Shown here one piece after another: positions 16,049 through 24,618 of a DNA stretch of 32,523 bases. Source of the DNA: an uncultured Bacilli bacterium (GTDB taxonomy: Bacteria; Bacillota_I; Bacilli_A; RF39; UBA660); assembly GCA_934086395.1 (NCBI GenBank), contig CAKOIE010000016.1, forward strand, positions 1 to 32,523, given 5' to 3'. Numbering within the stretch: the stretch's first letter is position 1; each line of letters opens with the position of its first letter. The notes beneath the pieces were generated by a model. The model made no database searches, was not told the origin of the DNA, and saw only the letters and a program-made list of their open reading frames with translations. Position numbers and translations under genes: made by a program.

Positions 16049-16083
16049 CTTGTTTCTTTTTTAATTATTTAAATTTAACCCAT

Positions 16084-16108
16084 AAAAAAATATCCAATTA
16101 TTGGATAT
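16084..16108 (-). terminator. Terminator of rpmB
   Basis: On the minus strand TATCCAA-TAA-TTGGATA is followed by TTTTTTT, directly after the rpmB stop codon. It may also stop rny transcripts from the other side. Confidence 0.85.
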
Positions 16109-16109
16109 C

Positions 16110-16280
16110 TTACTTAGCAGCTTTCTTAAAAACTCTAGCTTCTCTTGCTGTTAATCTAACCTTAACACCATTGATTGTATAAGTTTGTAAGTTAGGTTTT
16201 TGTTTACTATTAGTTTTATTATTAGCATGAGAGCTTAATTTAATAGATAAAGGTTTTTTGCTTGAAATATTTTTAGCCAT
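16110..16280 (-). CDS. rpmB: 50S ribosomal protein L28 (short form)
   Basis: The minus strand from ATG 16280 to TAA 16110 encodes 56 residues: MAKNISSKKPLSIKLSSHAN, then NKTNSKQKPNLQTYTINGVK and VRLTAREARVFKKAAK. The SHANNKT...PNLQ core and the VRLTAREAR tail are those of L28, a small basic protein of the large ribosomal subunit. GGAGGAAAG eight bases or so upstream is a strong RBS. It lacks the usual N-terminal C..TGK segment with its zinc-binding Cys, so it is a Cys-free form. It is convergent with rny and divergent from dnaE, with its own promoter and terminator. Confidence 0.9.
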   Translation of the reverse strand: MAKNISSKKPLSIKLSSHANNKTNSKQKPNLQTYTINGVKVRLTAREARVFKKAAK

Positions 16281-16311
16281 TTTCTTTCCTCCTTAATTAA
16301 AATCTTCATTG

Positions 16312-16341
16312 ATTTTATCATAATATCTTAAATAAAGTCAA
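16312..16341 (-). promoter_or_regulatory. rpmB promoter
   Basis: Minus strand TTGACT (16341-16336), 18 bases, TAAAAT (16317-16312). Confidence 0.7.
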
Positions 16342-16369
16342 TGTTTTTAGGGCATTTTGTTAATTTAAA

Positions 16370-16378
16370 TGATATAAT
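16370..16378 (+). promoter_or_regulatory. dnaE extended -10 element
   Basis: TGATATAAT is a perfect extended -10 box, 19 bases before ATG 16397. No good -35 is visible, as usual for extended -10 promoters. Confidence 0.6.
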
Positions 16379-16396
16379 ACCCTTAGAGAGGTAAAT

Positions 16397-19222
16397 ATGA
16401 AAGAAATAATATCAATTAAAACTGACTACAATGTTTTATCAAGTATGATTAAATTATCAGATCTTTTTCCATATGCCGTAACAAACAACATTAACACATT
16501 AGGTATTATTGATGATAATCTTTGCTATGTTGCCGAGTTCTTAAAACTATGTCAAAAAAATAATATTAAGCCTGTTATAGGTTTAGAAGTAAAATACCAA
16601 AATCATAAAATATATTTATACGCTAAAAATGAACAAGGCTATAAAGAACTACTTAAAATAAATACCTACATAATTGAAAATGAATTTAATAAAGATTTAT
16701 TAACTAATGATATATTAACAGTTATTCCATTTGAATCTAAAGAATTATTAAAAGAAATACCTAATTCCTATATTGGTTATCAGACTGAAGAAGAAAAGAA
16801 TGAAGCATTAAAATTAACTCCAAATATTGTCTACTTTAATTTAACGTTATCTCTAACCAAAGAAAATACTAAATACTTAAATTATCTAAATATGATTAAA
16901 GAAAATAAAACATATGCGAGTTACAATGACATAGATTATAGTTCTTACTATTTAAAAATAGAAGATATTCATAATTTTACTTTCCAAATTAATCTAAAAA
17001 TAACATATAGCAAAAATTTAATTCCCCATTATGATAATACAATTGAAAATAGTTACAATTTTTTAGAAGTTCTTGCTATCAAAGGACTAACTAAAAGATT
17101 AAATGGTAATATACCAGATAACTATAAAAAAAGATTAATGTATGAATTAAATGTAATTAAAAGTATGAATTATGTTGATTATTTTCTAATTGTCTATGAC
17201 TACGTTAAATACGCTATTAAAAATAATATTTACGTAGGTCCCGGAAGAGGCTCAGCCGTAGGCTCTCTTGTTACATATAGCTTAGGTATAACATCCATTG
17301 ATCCTTTAAAATATAATCTTCTATTTGAAAGATTTTTAAATCCTGAACGTATCACTATGCCCGATATTGATATTGACTTTGATGCTACTAAAAGAGAAGA
17401 AATAATTGCTTATGTTAAAGAAAGATATGGTAAAGAAAATGTTATGCCAGTAATGACCTATGGAACATTAACTACTAAAGCAGCCTTATTATCTGTAAGC
17501 AAAATATTAGATGTTGATATTTCCATCCTAAATAAATATATCGATCCTAAAAAAACATTAAAAGAAAATCTAACTAAGGATTTAATTAAAATTATTAACA
17601 ATAATAAAGATATTAAAGAAGTTTACTATGTTGCTATGAAAATAGAAGGAATCAAAAAACATATTAGTACTAATGCTGCTGGTGTAGTAATTTGTAAAGA
17701 ACATTTAGATAATGTAATTCCTATAATTAAAAATGGCGATAATTATTTAGCTGGATTTACTAAAGATTACCTAGAAGATATTGGCCTTTTAAAGATGGAT
17801 TTTCTTGCTATTAAAAATTTGACCACAATTTCTGATATTTTAAATGATATACCTGAAAAATTAAATTTAAATAATGTTGATTTAAATGATGAAGCAGTTT
17901 ATAAAATGTTTAGTGAAGCAAAAACAGATGGTATCTTCCAGTTTGAAAGTTTAGGTATGAAAAATTTACTTCTTAAAATTAAACCAACTAATTTTAAAGA
18001 TATAATTGTATCACTTGCGTTAATTCGCCCCGGTGCAAACGCTGAAATAGATTCTTATGCTAAAAGAAAAAATGGGCTAGAAGAAATAACTTATATTGAT
18101 GATTCATTGTCTGATATCTTAAAGGATACATATGGAATAATTGTTTATCAAGAACAAATAATGCAAATTTTAAGATTAGTAGCATCTTACTCATTTAGTG
18201 AAGCCGACTTAATAAGAAGAGCAATCTCTAAAAAGAATGAACAAATCATTTTATCCGAAAAATCTAATTTCATAGATAGAGCTATTAAAAATGGTTATAG
18301 TAAAGAAAAGAGTACTGAAATATTTGATTTAATAATTAAGTTTGCCGAATATGGATTTAATAAATCACACTCTGTAGGTTATGCTTTAATTGCCTACCAA
18401 ATGATGTACTTAAAATGTCACTATATGCCATACTTTTATAAAACTCTTTTAAATGATAGCCTTTCTTCTAATAAAAAAACTAAAGAATATATTGATATAT
18501 TAAAAAGTAATGATATAAAAGTAATTAAGCCATCAATTAATCAAAGTGAAGACAAATATATATTTAATGATGGAATTATAATGCCATTAACTTCTATTAA
18601 AGATATAACAAAAGATATAGCATTAGAAATATCAAAAAATGCTCCATACAATGACTTCTATGATTTCATAAGTTCTATCTATCACTTGAAATTAAAACAA
18701 GGAATAATCGAAAATTTAATATATGCTGGGGCTTTAGATTGTTTTCATGAAACTAAACAAACCTTAATTAACAATATAAGTTCAGCCTTAATATATTCCG
18801 AGTTAATAAATGAATTAGATAAAACATTAATTAATAAACCAATACTAGAAACATTCTCTGAATATGATAAAACATTATTAATGCAAAAAGAGTACGAATT
18901 ATTTGGCTTTTATATTTCCAATCATCCATCTAGTAAGTATATTTGTCCAAAATCAAAAGATCTCCCAAAATATTTTGATAAATTTATTGAAATTACAGTA
19001 CTATTGGAAAATATAAAATCAATTAAAACCAAAAAAGGAGAAAATATGGCCTTTTTAGATTTATCAGATGATACCGGTAAAATTTCATGTACTGTTTTTC
19101 CTAAAAAAATACTATATTTAAACGACTTAAAAGTTGGTGATATTGTAAACATTAAAGGTCAAGTTCAAAAAAGATTAGACAATTATCAAATAATTTTAGA
19201 AAAATTAACAAAAATTTCATAA
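16397..19222 (+). CDS. dnaE: DNA polymerase III subunit alpha (DnaE)
   Basis: DnaE is a C-family replicative DNA polymerase. The 941-residue protein has the core motifs GPGRGSAVGSLVTYSLGIT (about residues 281-299), PDIDIDFD with catalytic Asp residues (about 322-329) and EYGFNKSHSVGYALIAYQ (about 652-669), then a helix-hairpin-helix region and a C-terminal OB-fold (about 860-941; ITVLLENIKSIKTKKGENMA, VFPKK). It is shorter than Bacillus DnaE. The N-terminal PHP domain is degenerate: the usual HxH opening is replaced by SIKTDYNVLSSM, so PHP phosphoesterase activity is unlikely. The RBS is GAGAGG. In low-GC Gram-positives DnaE works beside PolC, which is not in this window. Confidence 0.95.
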   Translation: MKEIISIKTDYNVLSSMIKLSDLFPYAVTNNINTLGIIDDNLCYVAEFLKLCQKNNIKPVIGLEVKYQNHKIYLYAKNEQGYKELLKINTYIIENEFNKDLLTNDILTVIPFESKELLKEIPNSYIGYQTEEEKNEALKLTPNIVYFNLTLSLTKENTKYLNYLNMIKENKTYASYNDIDYSSYYLKIEDIHNFTFQINLKITYSKNLIPHYDNTIENSYNFLEVLAIKGLTKRLNGNIPDNYKKRLMYELNVIKSMNYVDYFLIVYDYVKYAIKNNIYVGPGRGSAVGSLVTYSLGITSIDPLKYNLLFERFLNPERITMPDIDIDFDATKREEIIAYVKERYGKENVMPVMTYGTLTTKAALLSVSKILDVDISILNKYIDPKKTLKENLTKDLIKIINNNKDIKEVYYVAMKIEGIKKHISTNAAGVVICKEHLDNVIPIIKNGDNYLAGFTKDYLEDIGLLKMDFLAIKNLTTISDILNDIPEKLNLNNVDLNDEAVYKMFSEAKTDGIFQFESLGMKNLLLKIKPTNFKDIIVSLALIRPGANAEIDSYAKRKNGLEEITYIDDSLSDILKDTYGIIVYQEQIMQILRLVASYSFSEADLIRRAISKKNEQIILSEKSNFIDRAIKNGYSKEKSTEIFDLIIKFAEYGFNKSHSVGYALIAYQMMYLKCHYMPYFYKTLLNDSLSSNKKTKEYIDILKSNDIKVIKPSINQSEDKYIFNDGIIMPLTSIKDITKDIALEISKNAPYNDFYDFISSIYHLKLKQGIIENLIYAGALDCFHETKQTLINNISSALIYSELINELDKTLINKPILETFSEYDKTLLMQKEYELFGFYISNHPSSKYICPKSKDLPKYFDKFIEITVLLENIKSIKTKKGENMAFLDLSDDTGKISCTVFPKKILYLNDLKVGDIVNIKGQVQKRLDNYQIILEKLTKIS

Positions 19223-19301
19223 AATATATTGATAAATAAAAAAATATTGCATATAATAATAATATCTAGAAGATAGGAAGCATGTTCATAATTAATGATT
19301 A

Positions 19302-19330
19302 GCATATTTTAATTAAAGTTTAAAATATGC
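19302..19330. repeat. Perfect 11-bp inverted repeat after dnaE
   Basis: GCATATTTTAA (19302-19312) pairs with TTAAAATATGC (19320-19330) around a 7-base loop. No T run follows on the plus strand, so it is not a standard terminator. It could bind a protein or end dnaE mRNA by processing. Confidence 0.6.
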
Positions 19331-19391
19331 ATAAAATAATATTATTAGTTATTTTTACAAAGTAATTTTGTGAATGAAGTATAATTAATAA

Positions 19392-19637
19392 TAGTTAGAT
19401 TAATTCGGGGTGTGCTTTTGGCAGTAAAGAAATTGCAAAAAAGTAAGCAATCTTATCTACGCTAGATATAACTATAGTTAAGAAGAAAGAAAACTTCAAA
19501 AGATAAGTAATCGCCATGAATACTGATAATATTCTTGTAATAACTAAATGATGATTTTTAAAAGAAATTTATTATTCAAGTTTGTGATTATTCTAAAAAC
19601 TAGGACTAATTATTTTATCAGAGTAATTAGTTTTTTT
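19392..19637 (+). ncRNA. Candidate structured RNA between dnaE and clpB
   Basis: A stretch of about 245 bases with no ORF, preceded by TATAAT (19380-19385) and closed by an intrinsic terminator (ACTAATTA 19605-19612 with TAATTAGT 19624-19631, then seven T). Stems seen by eye are CTTATCT (19452-19458) with AGATAAG (19501-19507), GAAG/CTTC inside it, GAATA/TATTC (19518-19534) and CTTGTAATAA (19534-19543) with TTATTCAAG (19572-19580). The 5' part is locally less AT-rich (TTCGGGGTGTGC at 19406-19417). Length is in the range of 6S or SRP RNA, but I cannot see the SRP or tmRNA hallmark sequences. The -35 element is weak. Confidence 0.5.
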
Positions 19638-19647
19638 ATACATTTAA

Positions 19648-19674
19648 TTAGCACTCATGCTTGACAAGTGCTAA
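19648..19674 (+). promoter_or_regulatory. CIRCE operator (HrcA site) of clpB
   Basis: TTAGCACTC, nine bases, AAGTGCTAA matches the CIRCE consensus TTAGCACTC-N9-GAGTGCTAA with one mismatch. It overlaps the -35 box of the clpB promoter, so HrcA binding would block transcription until heat stress. HrcA itself is not in the window. Confidence 0.92.
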
Positions 19675-19688
19675 AAAAGTGTTATAAT
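19661..19688 (+). promoter_or_regulatory. clpB promoter
   Basis: Perfect TTGACA (19661-19666) lying inside the CIRCE element, a 16-base spacer, and perfect TATAAT (19683-19688). Confidence 0.88.
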
Positions 19689-19735
19689 ACATAATGTATA
19701 TGGAAAATATACATAATTAAAAAGGAGGGGTATAT

Positions 19736-21847
19736 ATGAATATGGAAAATCCATTTGGGGAAAGTTTACAAAATCCCTTAGAAAAATATGGTAGAGATAT
19801 AACTAAAGCCGTTAAAGATGGTAAAGTTGATCCTGTCATCGGAAGAGATGAAGAAGTTCGAAGTATAACTAGAATTTTATCTCGTAAAACAAAAAATAAT
19901 CCAGTATTAATTGGTGAGCCCGGTGTTGGTAAAACCGCCATCGTTGAAGGACTTGCTCAAAGAATTGTAAAAGGCGATGTGCCAAACAGTTTAAAAAATA
20001 AAACAATATGGGAATTAGATATGGGAGCCTTAATTGCTGGTGCTAAATATCGTGGTGAATTTGAAGAAAGATTAAAAGCTGTTTTAAAAGAAATTAAAGA
20101 TTCTAATGGCGAAATAATCCTATTTATCGATGAAATTCACATGATTGTTGGAGCTGGTGCCTTAGAAGGAGCAATGGATGCTGGTAACATGCTAAAACCA
20201 ATGCTTGCTAGAGGCGAAATCTTATGTATAGGCGCAACTACCTTAAATGAATATCGTAAATACATTGAAAAAGATGGTGCCTTAGAAAGACGTTTCCAAA
20301 AAGTTATTGTACAAGAGCCAAGCGTTTTAGATACAATTACCATCCTTCGTGGGTTAAAAGAAAGATTTGAGGTTCATCATGGAGTTAATATTAAAGATAG
20401 AGCACTTATAGCTGCTGCCAATCTTTCAAATAGATATATAACAGATCGTTTCTTACCAGATAAAGCCATCGATTTAATAGATGAAGCCTGTGCTACAATT
20501 AAAGTTCAAATGGACTCAGTTCCAACTGAATTAGATACATTAACCAGAAAAATTATGCGTCTAGAAATTGAAAAACAAGCTCTAAAGAAAGAAAAAGATG
20601 AGTTAAGCAAAAAGAGAGTAGAAGAAATAGATAATGATTTAGTTAAATTAAAAGAAGATGAATCTCGCCTAAGAAACGATTGGGAAAGAGAAAAATCTAT
20701 CAACGATCAAATTAAATCTAAAAAAGAAGAAATCTCTCATGCTAACTTTAAACTAGAACAAGCTGAAAACACCTATGATTTAGAAACAGCCGCTAGATTA
20801 AGACATGGAACTATTCCTAAACTCGAAAAAGAATTAGAAGAATTAAATAAACAAAATAAGAATGAAATCTTATCAGATACAGTTGATGAAGAAGACATTG
20901 CTAAAATAATTTCCAACTGGACTAAAATTCCAATAAGTAAATTAGTTGGTGGTGAAAGAGAAAAAATAATTCATTTAGAAGAAAACATGAAAAAACGTGT
21001 TAAAGGTCAAGATGAAGCCTTAAAATTAGTGAGTGAAGCAATAATTCGTTCAAGAGCAGGAATCAAAGATCCAAATAGACCAATAGGTTCATTTATCTTC
21101 TTAGGTCCAACTGGTGTTGGTAAAACTGAAGTTGCTAAAACACTTGCCTATGAATTATTTGATGATGAAAGACATATTATTCGTATCGATATGAGTGAAT
21201 ATATGGAAAGTCATTCCGTATCACGTTTAGTTGGAGCACCTCCTGGATACGTTGGATACGATGAAGGTGGTCAATTAACTGAAGCAGTAAGACGTAATCC
21301 TTATAGTATTGTTCTATTTGATGAAATCGAAAAAGCTCATAAAGACGTCTTTAACATTCTATTACAAATCTTAGATGATGGACGAATTACTGATTCTCAA
21401 GGTAGAACCGTAGATTTTAAAAATACTATCATAATCATGACCTCAAATCTAGGTAGTGAATTTATTTTAGAAAACGTTCCCGATAAAGATAAATTAGTAA
21501 TGGATGAATTAAAGAGAACATTTAAGCCAGAATTTATCAATCGTATAGATGAAATAATCATGTTTAAATCACTAGATAAAAAAACAGTTTATGAAATATT
21601 AGATAAAATAATAAGCGATATCGAAAAACGTTTAGATGATAAAAAAATAAAACTAAATTTAACAAGTGCTGCTAAAGACTATATTATCAATAATTCTTAT
21701 GATGAAAAATATGGTGCAAGACCAATTAAAAGATTTGTCTCAAGAAATTTAGAAACCTTACTTGCTACCGAAATAATTAACGATAATATAAAATTTGGTG
21801 AAACAGTTAACATTGATGTTAAAGATGATCATCTAATAATAAAATAA
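19736..21847 (+). CDS. clpB: Chaperone ClpB lacking the N-terminal domain
   Basis: ClpB is the Hsp100 disaggregase that pulls proteins out of aggregates with DnaK. The 703-residue protein has two AAA+ modules: GEPGVGKT (about 61-68) with FIDEIHMIVG, and GPTGVGKT (about 458-465) with VLFDEIEKAH. Between them lies a long coiled-coil middle domain (about 265-395), which separates ClpB from ClpC. No tyrosine/IGF-type ClpP-binding loop is obvious. The N-terminal Clp repeat domain is missing: the protein opens MNMENPFGESLQNPLEKYGR and goes directly into AAA-1. Many Mollicutes ClpB have this length, so it is probably intact. It is controlled by a CIRCE element; the RBS is AAAGGAGGGG. Confidence 0.93.
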   Translation: MNMENPFGESLQNPLEKYGRDITKAVKDGKVDPVIGRDEEVRSITRILSRKTKNNPVLIGEPGVGKTAIVEGLAQRIVKGDVPNSLKNKTIWELDMGALIAGAKYRGEFEERLKAVLKEIKDSNGEIILFIDEIHMIVGAGALEGAMDAGNMLKPMLARGEILCIGATTLNEYRKYIEKDGALERRFQKVIVQEPSVLDTITILRGLKERFEVHHGVNIKDRALIAAANLSNRYITDRFLPDKAIDLIDEACATIKVQMDSVPTELDTLTRKIMRLEIEKQALKKEKDELSKKRVEEIDNDLVKLKEDESRLRNDWEREKSINDQIKSKKEEISHANFKLEQAENTYDLETAARLRHGTIPKLEKELEELNKQNKNEILSDTVDEEDIAKIISNWTKIPISKLVGGEREKIIHLEENMKKRVKGQDEALKLVSEAIIRSRAGIKDPNRPIGSFIFLGPTGVGKTEVAKTLAYELFDDERHIIRIDMSEYMESHSVSRLVGAPPGYVGYDEGGQLTEAVRRNPYSIVLFDEIEKAHKDVFNILLQILDDGRITDSQGRTVDFKNTIIIMTSNLGSEFILENVPDKDKLVMDELKRTFKPEFINRIDEIIMFKSLDKKTVYEILDKIISDIEKRLDDKKIKLNLTSAAKDYIINNSYDEKYGARPIKRFVSRNLETLLATEIINDNIKFGETVNIDVKDDHLIIK

Positions 21848-21853
21848 TAAATA

Positions 21854-21889
21854 AAACTAGTCATAAATTTAAATTGGACTAGTTTTTTT
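21854..21889 (+). terminator. Terminator after clpB
   Basis: AAACTAGTC (21854-21862) pairs with GACTAGTTT (21877-21885), followed by a T run. Confidence 0.92.
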
Positions 21890-21902
21890 GTATCCAAATA
21901 TC

Positions 21903-21931
21903 TTGAACTTATAAATCTTCTTTGTTATAAT
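21903..21931 (+). promoter_or_regulatory. Promoter of the four-gene AAA+/DUF2357 operon
   Basis: TTGAAC (21903-21908), 17 bases, perfect TATAAT (21926-21931). The RNA start would be about 20 bases before GTG 21960. Confidence 0.75.
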
Positions 21932-21959
21932 TCTAAATAGAATAGAAAGTAGTGATTTT

Positions 21960-23084
21960 GTGAATATTGATAATTATGACGATTACTTTAAATATAAGAT
22001 TAAAACTGTATATCAGTATTCGATCTTACTATCAAAAATACTAGGAATTGATAAAAACAAATTATGGCATAAGAAAAAAGATACTGAAGATAGTTTAAAT
22101 TACATAATAAACGATTACTTTAATAAAATAGCTATCCCAGTTGATAAAGATTTAGTCAGATGCTTTATTAATAACAAAGAAATATTAAAGTTTAACATCG
22201 ATCGTGAACTTGATAGTGTCATAACATATTTTATTGATAAAGAAAGAGCGTTTGAAATTAAAGCCTATGAAAAAGAAATAATTCTTTGTGCAATCATTAT
22301 ATATATTGCTAATAAGTTAGATATTTCAACAAGTCCTTATACTATCAATAAAGTAAATTATAAAACAATCCTTGTAAATTATTTAGAAAAATTTAATAAA
22401 ACAACCTTTGTACATATAATAGATGATGGTAAAAAGAATACAAATATATTATTAGAACTTATTAAAACTAATGTTAGAAAAGAAAGAAAAATATATGAAC
22501 TACTAAATAGTAATATTTCCTTTAACAAATATATTGATATATCTAAAGAAAATAACTATTATATAACCCAGTATAATTATTCAGTTCCTGGACTAAAAGA
22601 AATAAATAGAGGAGCAGTAAATTATATCTTTAATAAAGATGGCTACGATAATAAATTTACTATTATTAGTGCAGAATTAGTAGTTGTAACATTAATGAAA
22701 TTATTATCAGTAAGAAAGTTTAATAAAATCTTCTTTATACCTATAAAAAAGAAATTCTTACTAGACGATACATATTTTAATAAAATAAAAAATCTAAATA
22801 AAAATAAATATTTAAGAAGTCGAATTATGTTATTAATTAATTATGATGATATTGATGAAATTATATTATCTAAACTTAAAAAGAGTAAATTAAATTATTA
22901 TATCTATGCAAGCAAAAATACTAAAATAAAAGATTTAGATAATAATGAAAGATACTTAATAAGTAAAGATTTTTATCAAGAATATAAAGAATTAATTGAT
23001 GAAAAAATAAAAGAAAAAATTGAAATAATAATAGAAGCATTTGATGGTTTAGTGCTAGACCGTAATATAGCTGAAGAAAGTTAG
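21960..23084 (+). CDS. Unknown protein, first gene of the AAA+/DUF2357 operon
   Basis: A 374-residue soluble protein starting at GTG 21960 with AAAGTAGTG upstream. It is very rich in Lys, Asn, Ile and Tyr, with no signal peptide or membrane helix. Segments such as FTIISAELVVVTLMKLL and KFNKIFFIPIKKKFLLDD look like alternating helices and strands. Around residues 200-222, YNYSVPGLKEINRGAVNYIF is the least biased stretch and may be the most conserved. I recognise no family. It ends ten bases before the AAA+ gene, which has its own RBS, so it belongs to that operon and probably to the same process. Confidence 0.75.
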   Translation: MNIDNYDDYFKYKIKTVYQYSILLSKILGIDKNKLWHKKKDTEDSLNYIINDYFNKIAIPVDKDLVRCFINNKEILKFNIDRELDSVITYFIDKERAFEIKAYEKEIILCAIIIYIANKLDISTSPYTINKVNYKTILVNYLEKFNKTTFVHIIDDGKKNTNILLELIKTNVRKERKIYELLNSNISFNKYIDISKENNYYITQYNYSVPGLKEINRGAVNYIFNKDGYDNKFTIISAELVVVTLMKLLSVRKFNKIFFIPIKKKFLLDDTYFNKIKNLNKNKYLRSRIMLLINYDDIDEIILSKLKKSKLNYYIYASKNTKIKDLDNNERYLISKDFYQEYKELIDEKIKEKIEIIIEAFDGLVLDRNIAEES

Positions 23085-23094
23085 GAGAATTAAT

Positions 23095-24597
23095 ATGAGC
23101 GTAAGTACAAATAGTGATTTTTTTCTTGAATTCATGGAACCTTTAATAGGTGGAATTTTAGATTTATTTAAAGGAATAGGTAATGCAATAATAAGAATTT
23201 TTAATATTGCTAATTACATTGATATTATTAATAAGTATAATGGAGTAAGTCCTTTTATAATAATTGTTTCTATACTAAGTTTATTAGTTTTATTTGGAAT
23301 AATTGGTTTCCTATTATATCGTTTAGTTAAAAGAATAATTAAATTTAAACACAATGTTCATCACCAAGAAACATTAGTAGATGAAATTGAAAGTCTAAAT
23401 AATGATGTTGCTAAACTTCGTGCCGAAAATGATCGTTACAAAGAAATGGCTAGTGCAGCAAATAATAATGAAACAGTAGAGTACGATGAAAAAGGTAATG
23501 TTATTACTAAAGCAAATGATAACAGATTCTATAAATTAACCAAAATAGATGAAGAATATGCCAACTTTGTTAAACCAGATTGGCATGAAACAATAAAGTT
23601 GAACGAATTATGTGAACAATTTAGAAATTATGCAGCTAGTAAATTACATTTATATTATGATATTGATTTAATTAGATTATTCGTAAGTGCGTTTGCATCA
23701 AATAGATTAATTATCTTACAAGGTATTTCTGGTACTGGTAAAACAAGTTTAGCTTATGCTTGGGGATACTTTATTAAAAATGAAAGTACTATTGCATCAG
23801 TTCAACCATCATGGAGAGATAGCACTGAGATTTATGGATATTTCAACGAATTTACTAAAAGATTTAATGAAACTCAAGTACTTGCTAAAATGTATGAAGC
23901 AAGATATAATCCTAAAATTTATTTAACCGTATTAGATGAAATGAACATCTCTCGTGTAGAATATTACTTTGCTGAAATGCTTTCAGTATTAGAACTTCCA
24001 TCAACTGATGAATGGATAATTAGTTTAGTTCCAAATGCTTGGCCTAACGATCCAAAATTATTAGAAGAAGGAAGATTTAGAATTCCAGATAACATGTGGT
24101 ACTGTGGTACAATTAATAATGATGACTCAACATTTATGGTAACAGATAAAGTTTACGACCGTGCTTTACCAATTAACATTGATGATAAAAGTGTTCCATT
24201 TGAAGCACCTGATACTGAGCCACTTGATATAACTGCAGAATACTTCATGAGTTTATTTAAAAAAGCCTGGGTTGATCATCCATTATTAGATGATGTTATA
24301 AATAAGATTGAAAAAATGGATGATTATGTAATTAATCATTTTAGAATGGCTTTTGGTAACCGTATTTTAAAACAAATTAAAGATTATGTTCCCGTATTTG
24401 TTGCCTGTGGTGGCGATGAAATGGTTGCAGTAGATTACCTAATAGCTAATAAAATATTAAGAAAATTTAACCAATTAAACCTAGCTTATATTAGAGGAGA
24501 AATTGACGGATTTAAAGCATTCTTAGATGAAACATTTGGACAAGATGTAATGAAGGAATGTAAAGAATTCTTAGATAGATTAAAGAAACAAATGTAA
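23095..24597 (+). CDS. Membrane-anchored McrB-like AAA+ ATPase
   Basis: A 500-residue protein. Residues about 52-76 form a membrane helix (FIIIVSILSLLVLFGIIGFL), about 89-120 a coiled coil (ETLVDEIESLNNDVAKLRAE), and about 190-480 an AAA+ domain. Visible motifs are Walker A GISGTGKT (210-217), Walker B LTVLDEMN (277-284), and GTINNDDSTFMVTDKVYDRA (338-357), which parallels the GTMNTADRS...LDRA sensor and arginine-finger region of McrB. This places it in the McrB/MoxR clade; whether it uses ATP or GTP is not clear. The next gene encodes a DUF2357-like protein, the usual neighbour in McrBC-type systems. Here the motor is fixed to the membrane. The RBS is AGGAG. Confidence 0.85.
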   Translation: MSVSTNSDFFLEFMEPLIGGILDLFKGIGNAIIRIFNIANYIDIINKYNGVSPFIIIVSILSLLVLFGIIGFLLYRLVKRIIKFKHNVHHQETLVDEIESLNNDVAKLRAENDRYKEMASAANNNETVEYDEKGNVITKANDNRFYKLTKIDEEYANFVKPDWHETIKLNELCEQFRNYAASKLHLYYDIDLIRLFVSAFASNRLIILQGISGTGKTSLAYAWGYFIKNESTIASVQPSWRDSTEIYGYFNEFTKRFNETQVLAKMYEARYNPKIYLTVLDEMNISRVEYYFAEMLSVLELPSTDEWIISLVPNAWPNDPKLLEEGRFRIPDNMWYCGTINNDDSTFMVTDKVYDRALPINIDDKSVPFEAPDTEPLDITAEYFMSLFKKAWVDHPLLDDVINKIEKMDDYVINHFRMAFGNRILKQIKDYVPVFVACGGDEMVAVDYLIANKILRKFNQLNLAYIRGEIDGFKAFLDETFGQDVMKECKEFLDRLKKQM

Positions 24598-24618
24598 TAA
24601 AAGAAAGAAGGATAATTT

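Noticed and set aside
19392..19637. tmRNA or SRP RNA
   Set aside because: No tmRNA tag with an ALAA-type end or tRNA-like 3' end ending CCA, and no SRP GGAAGG...AGCAGC-type core.
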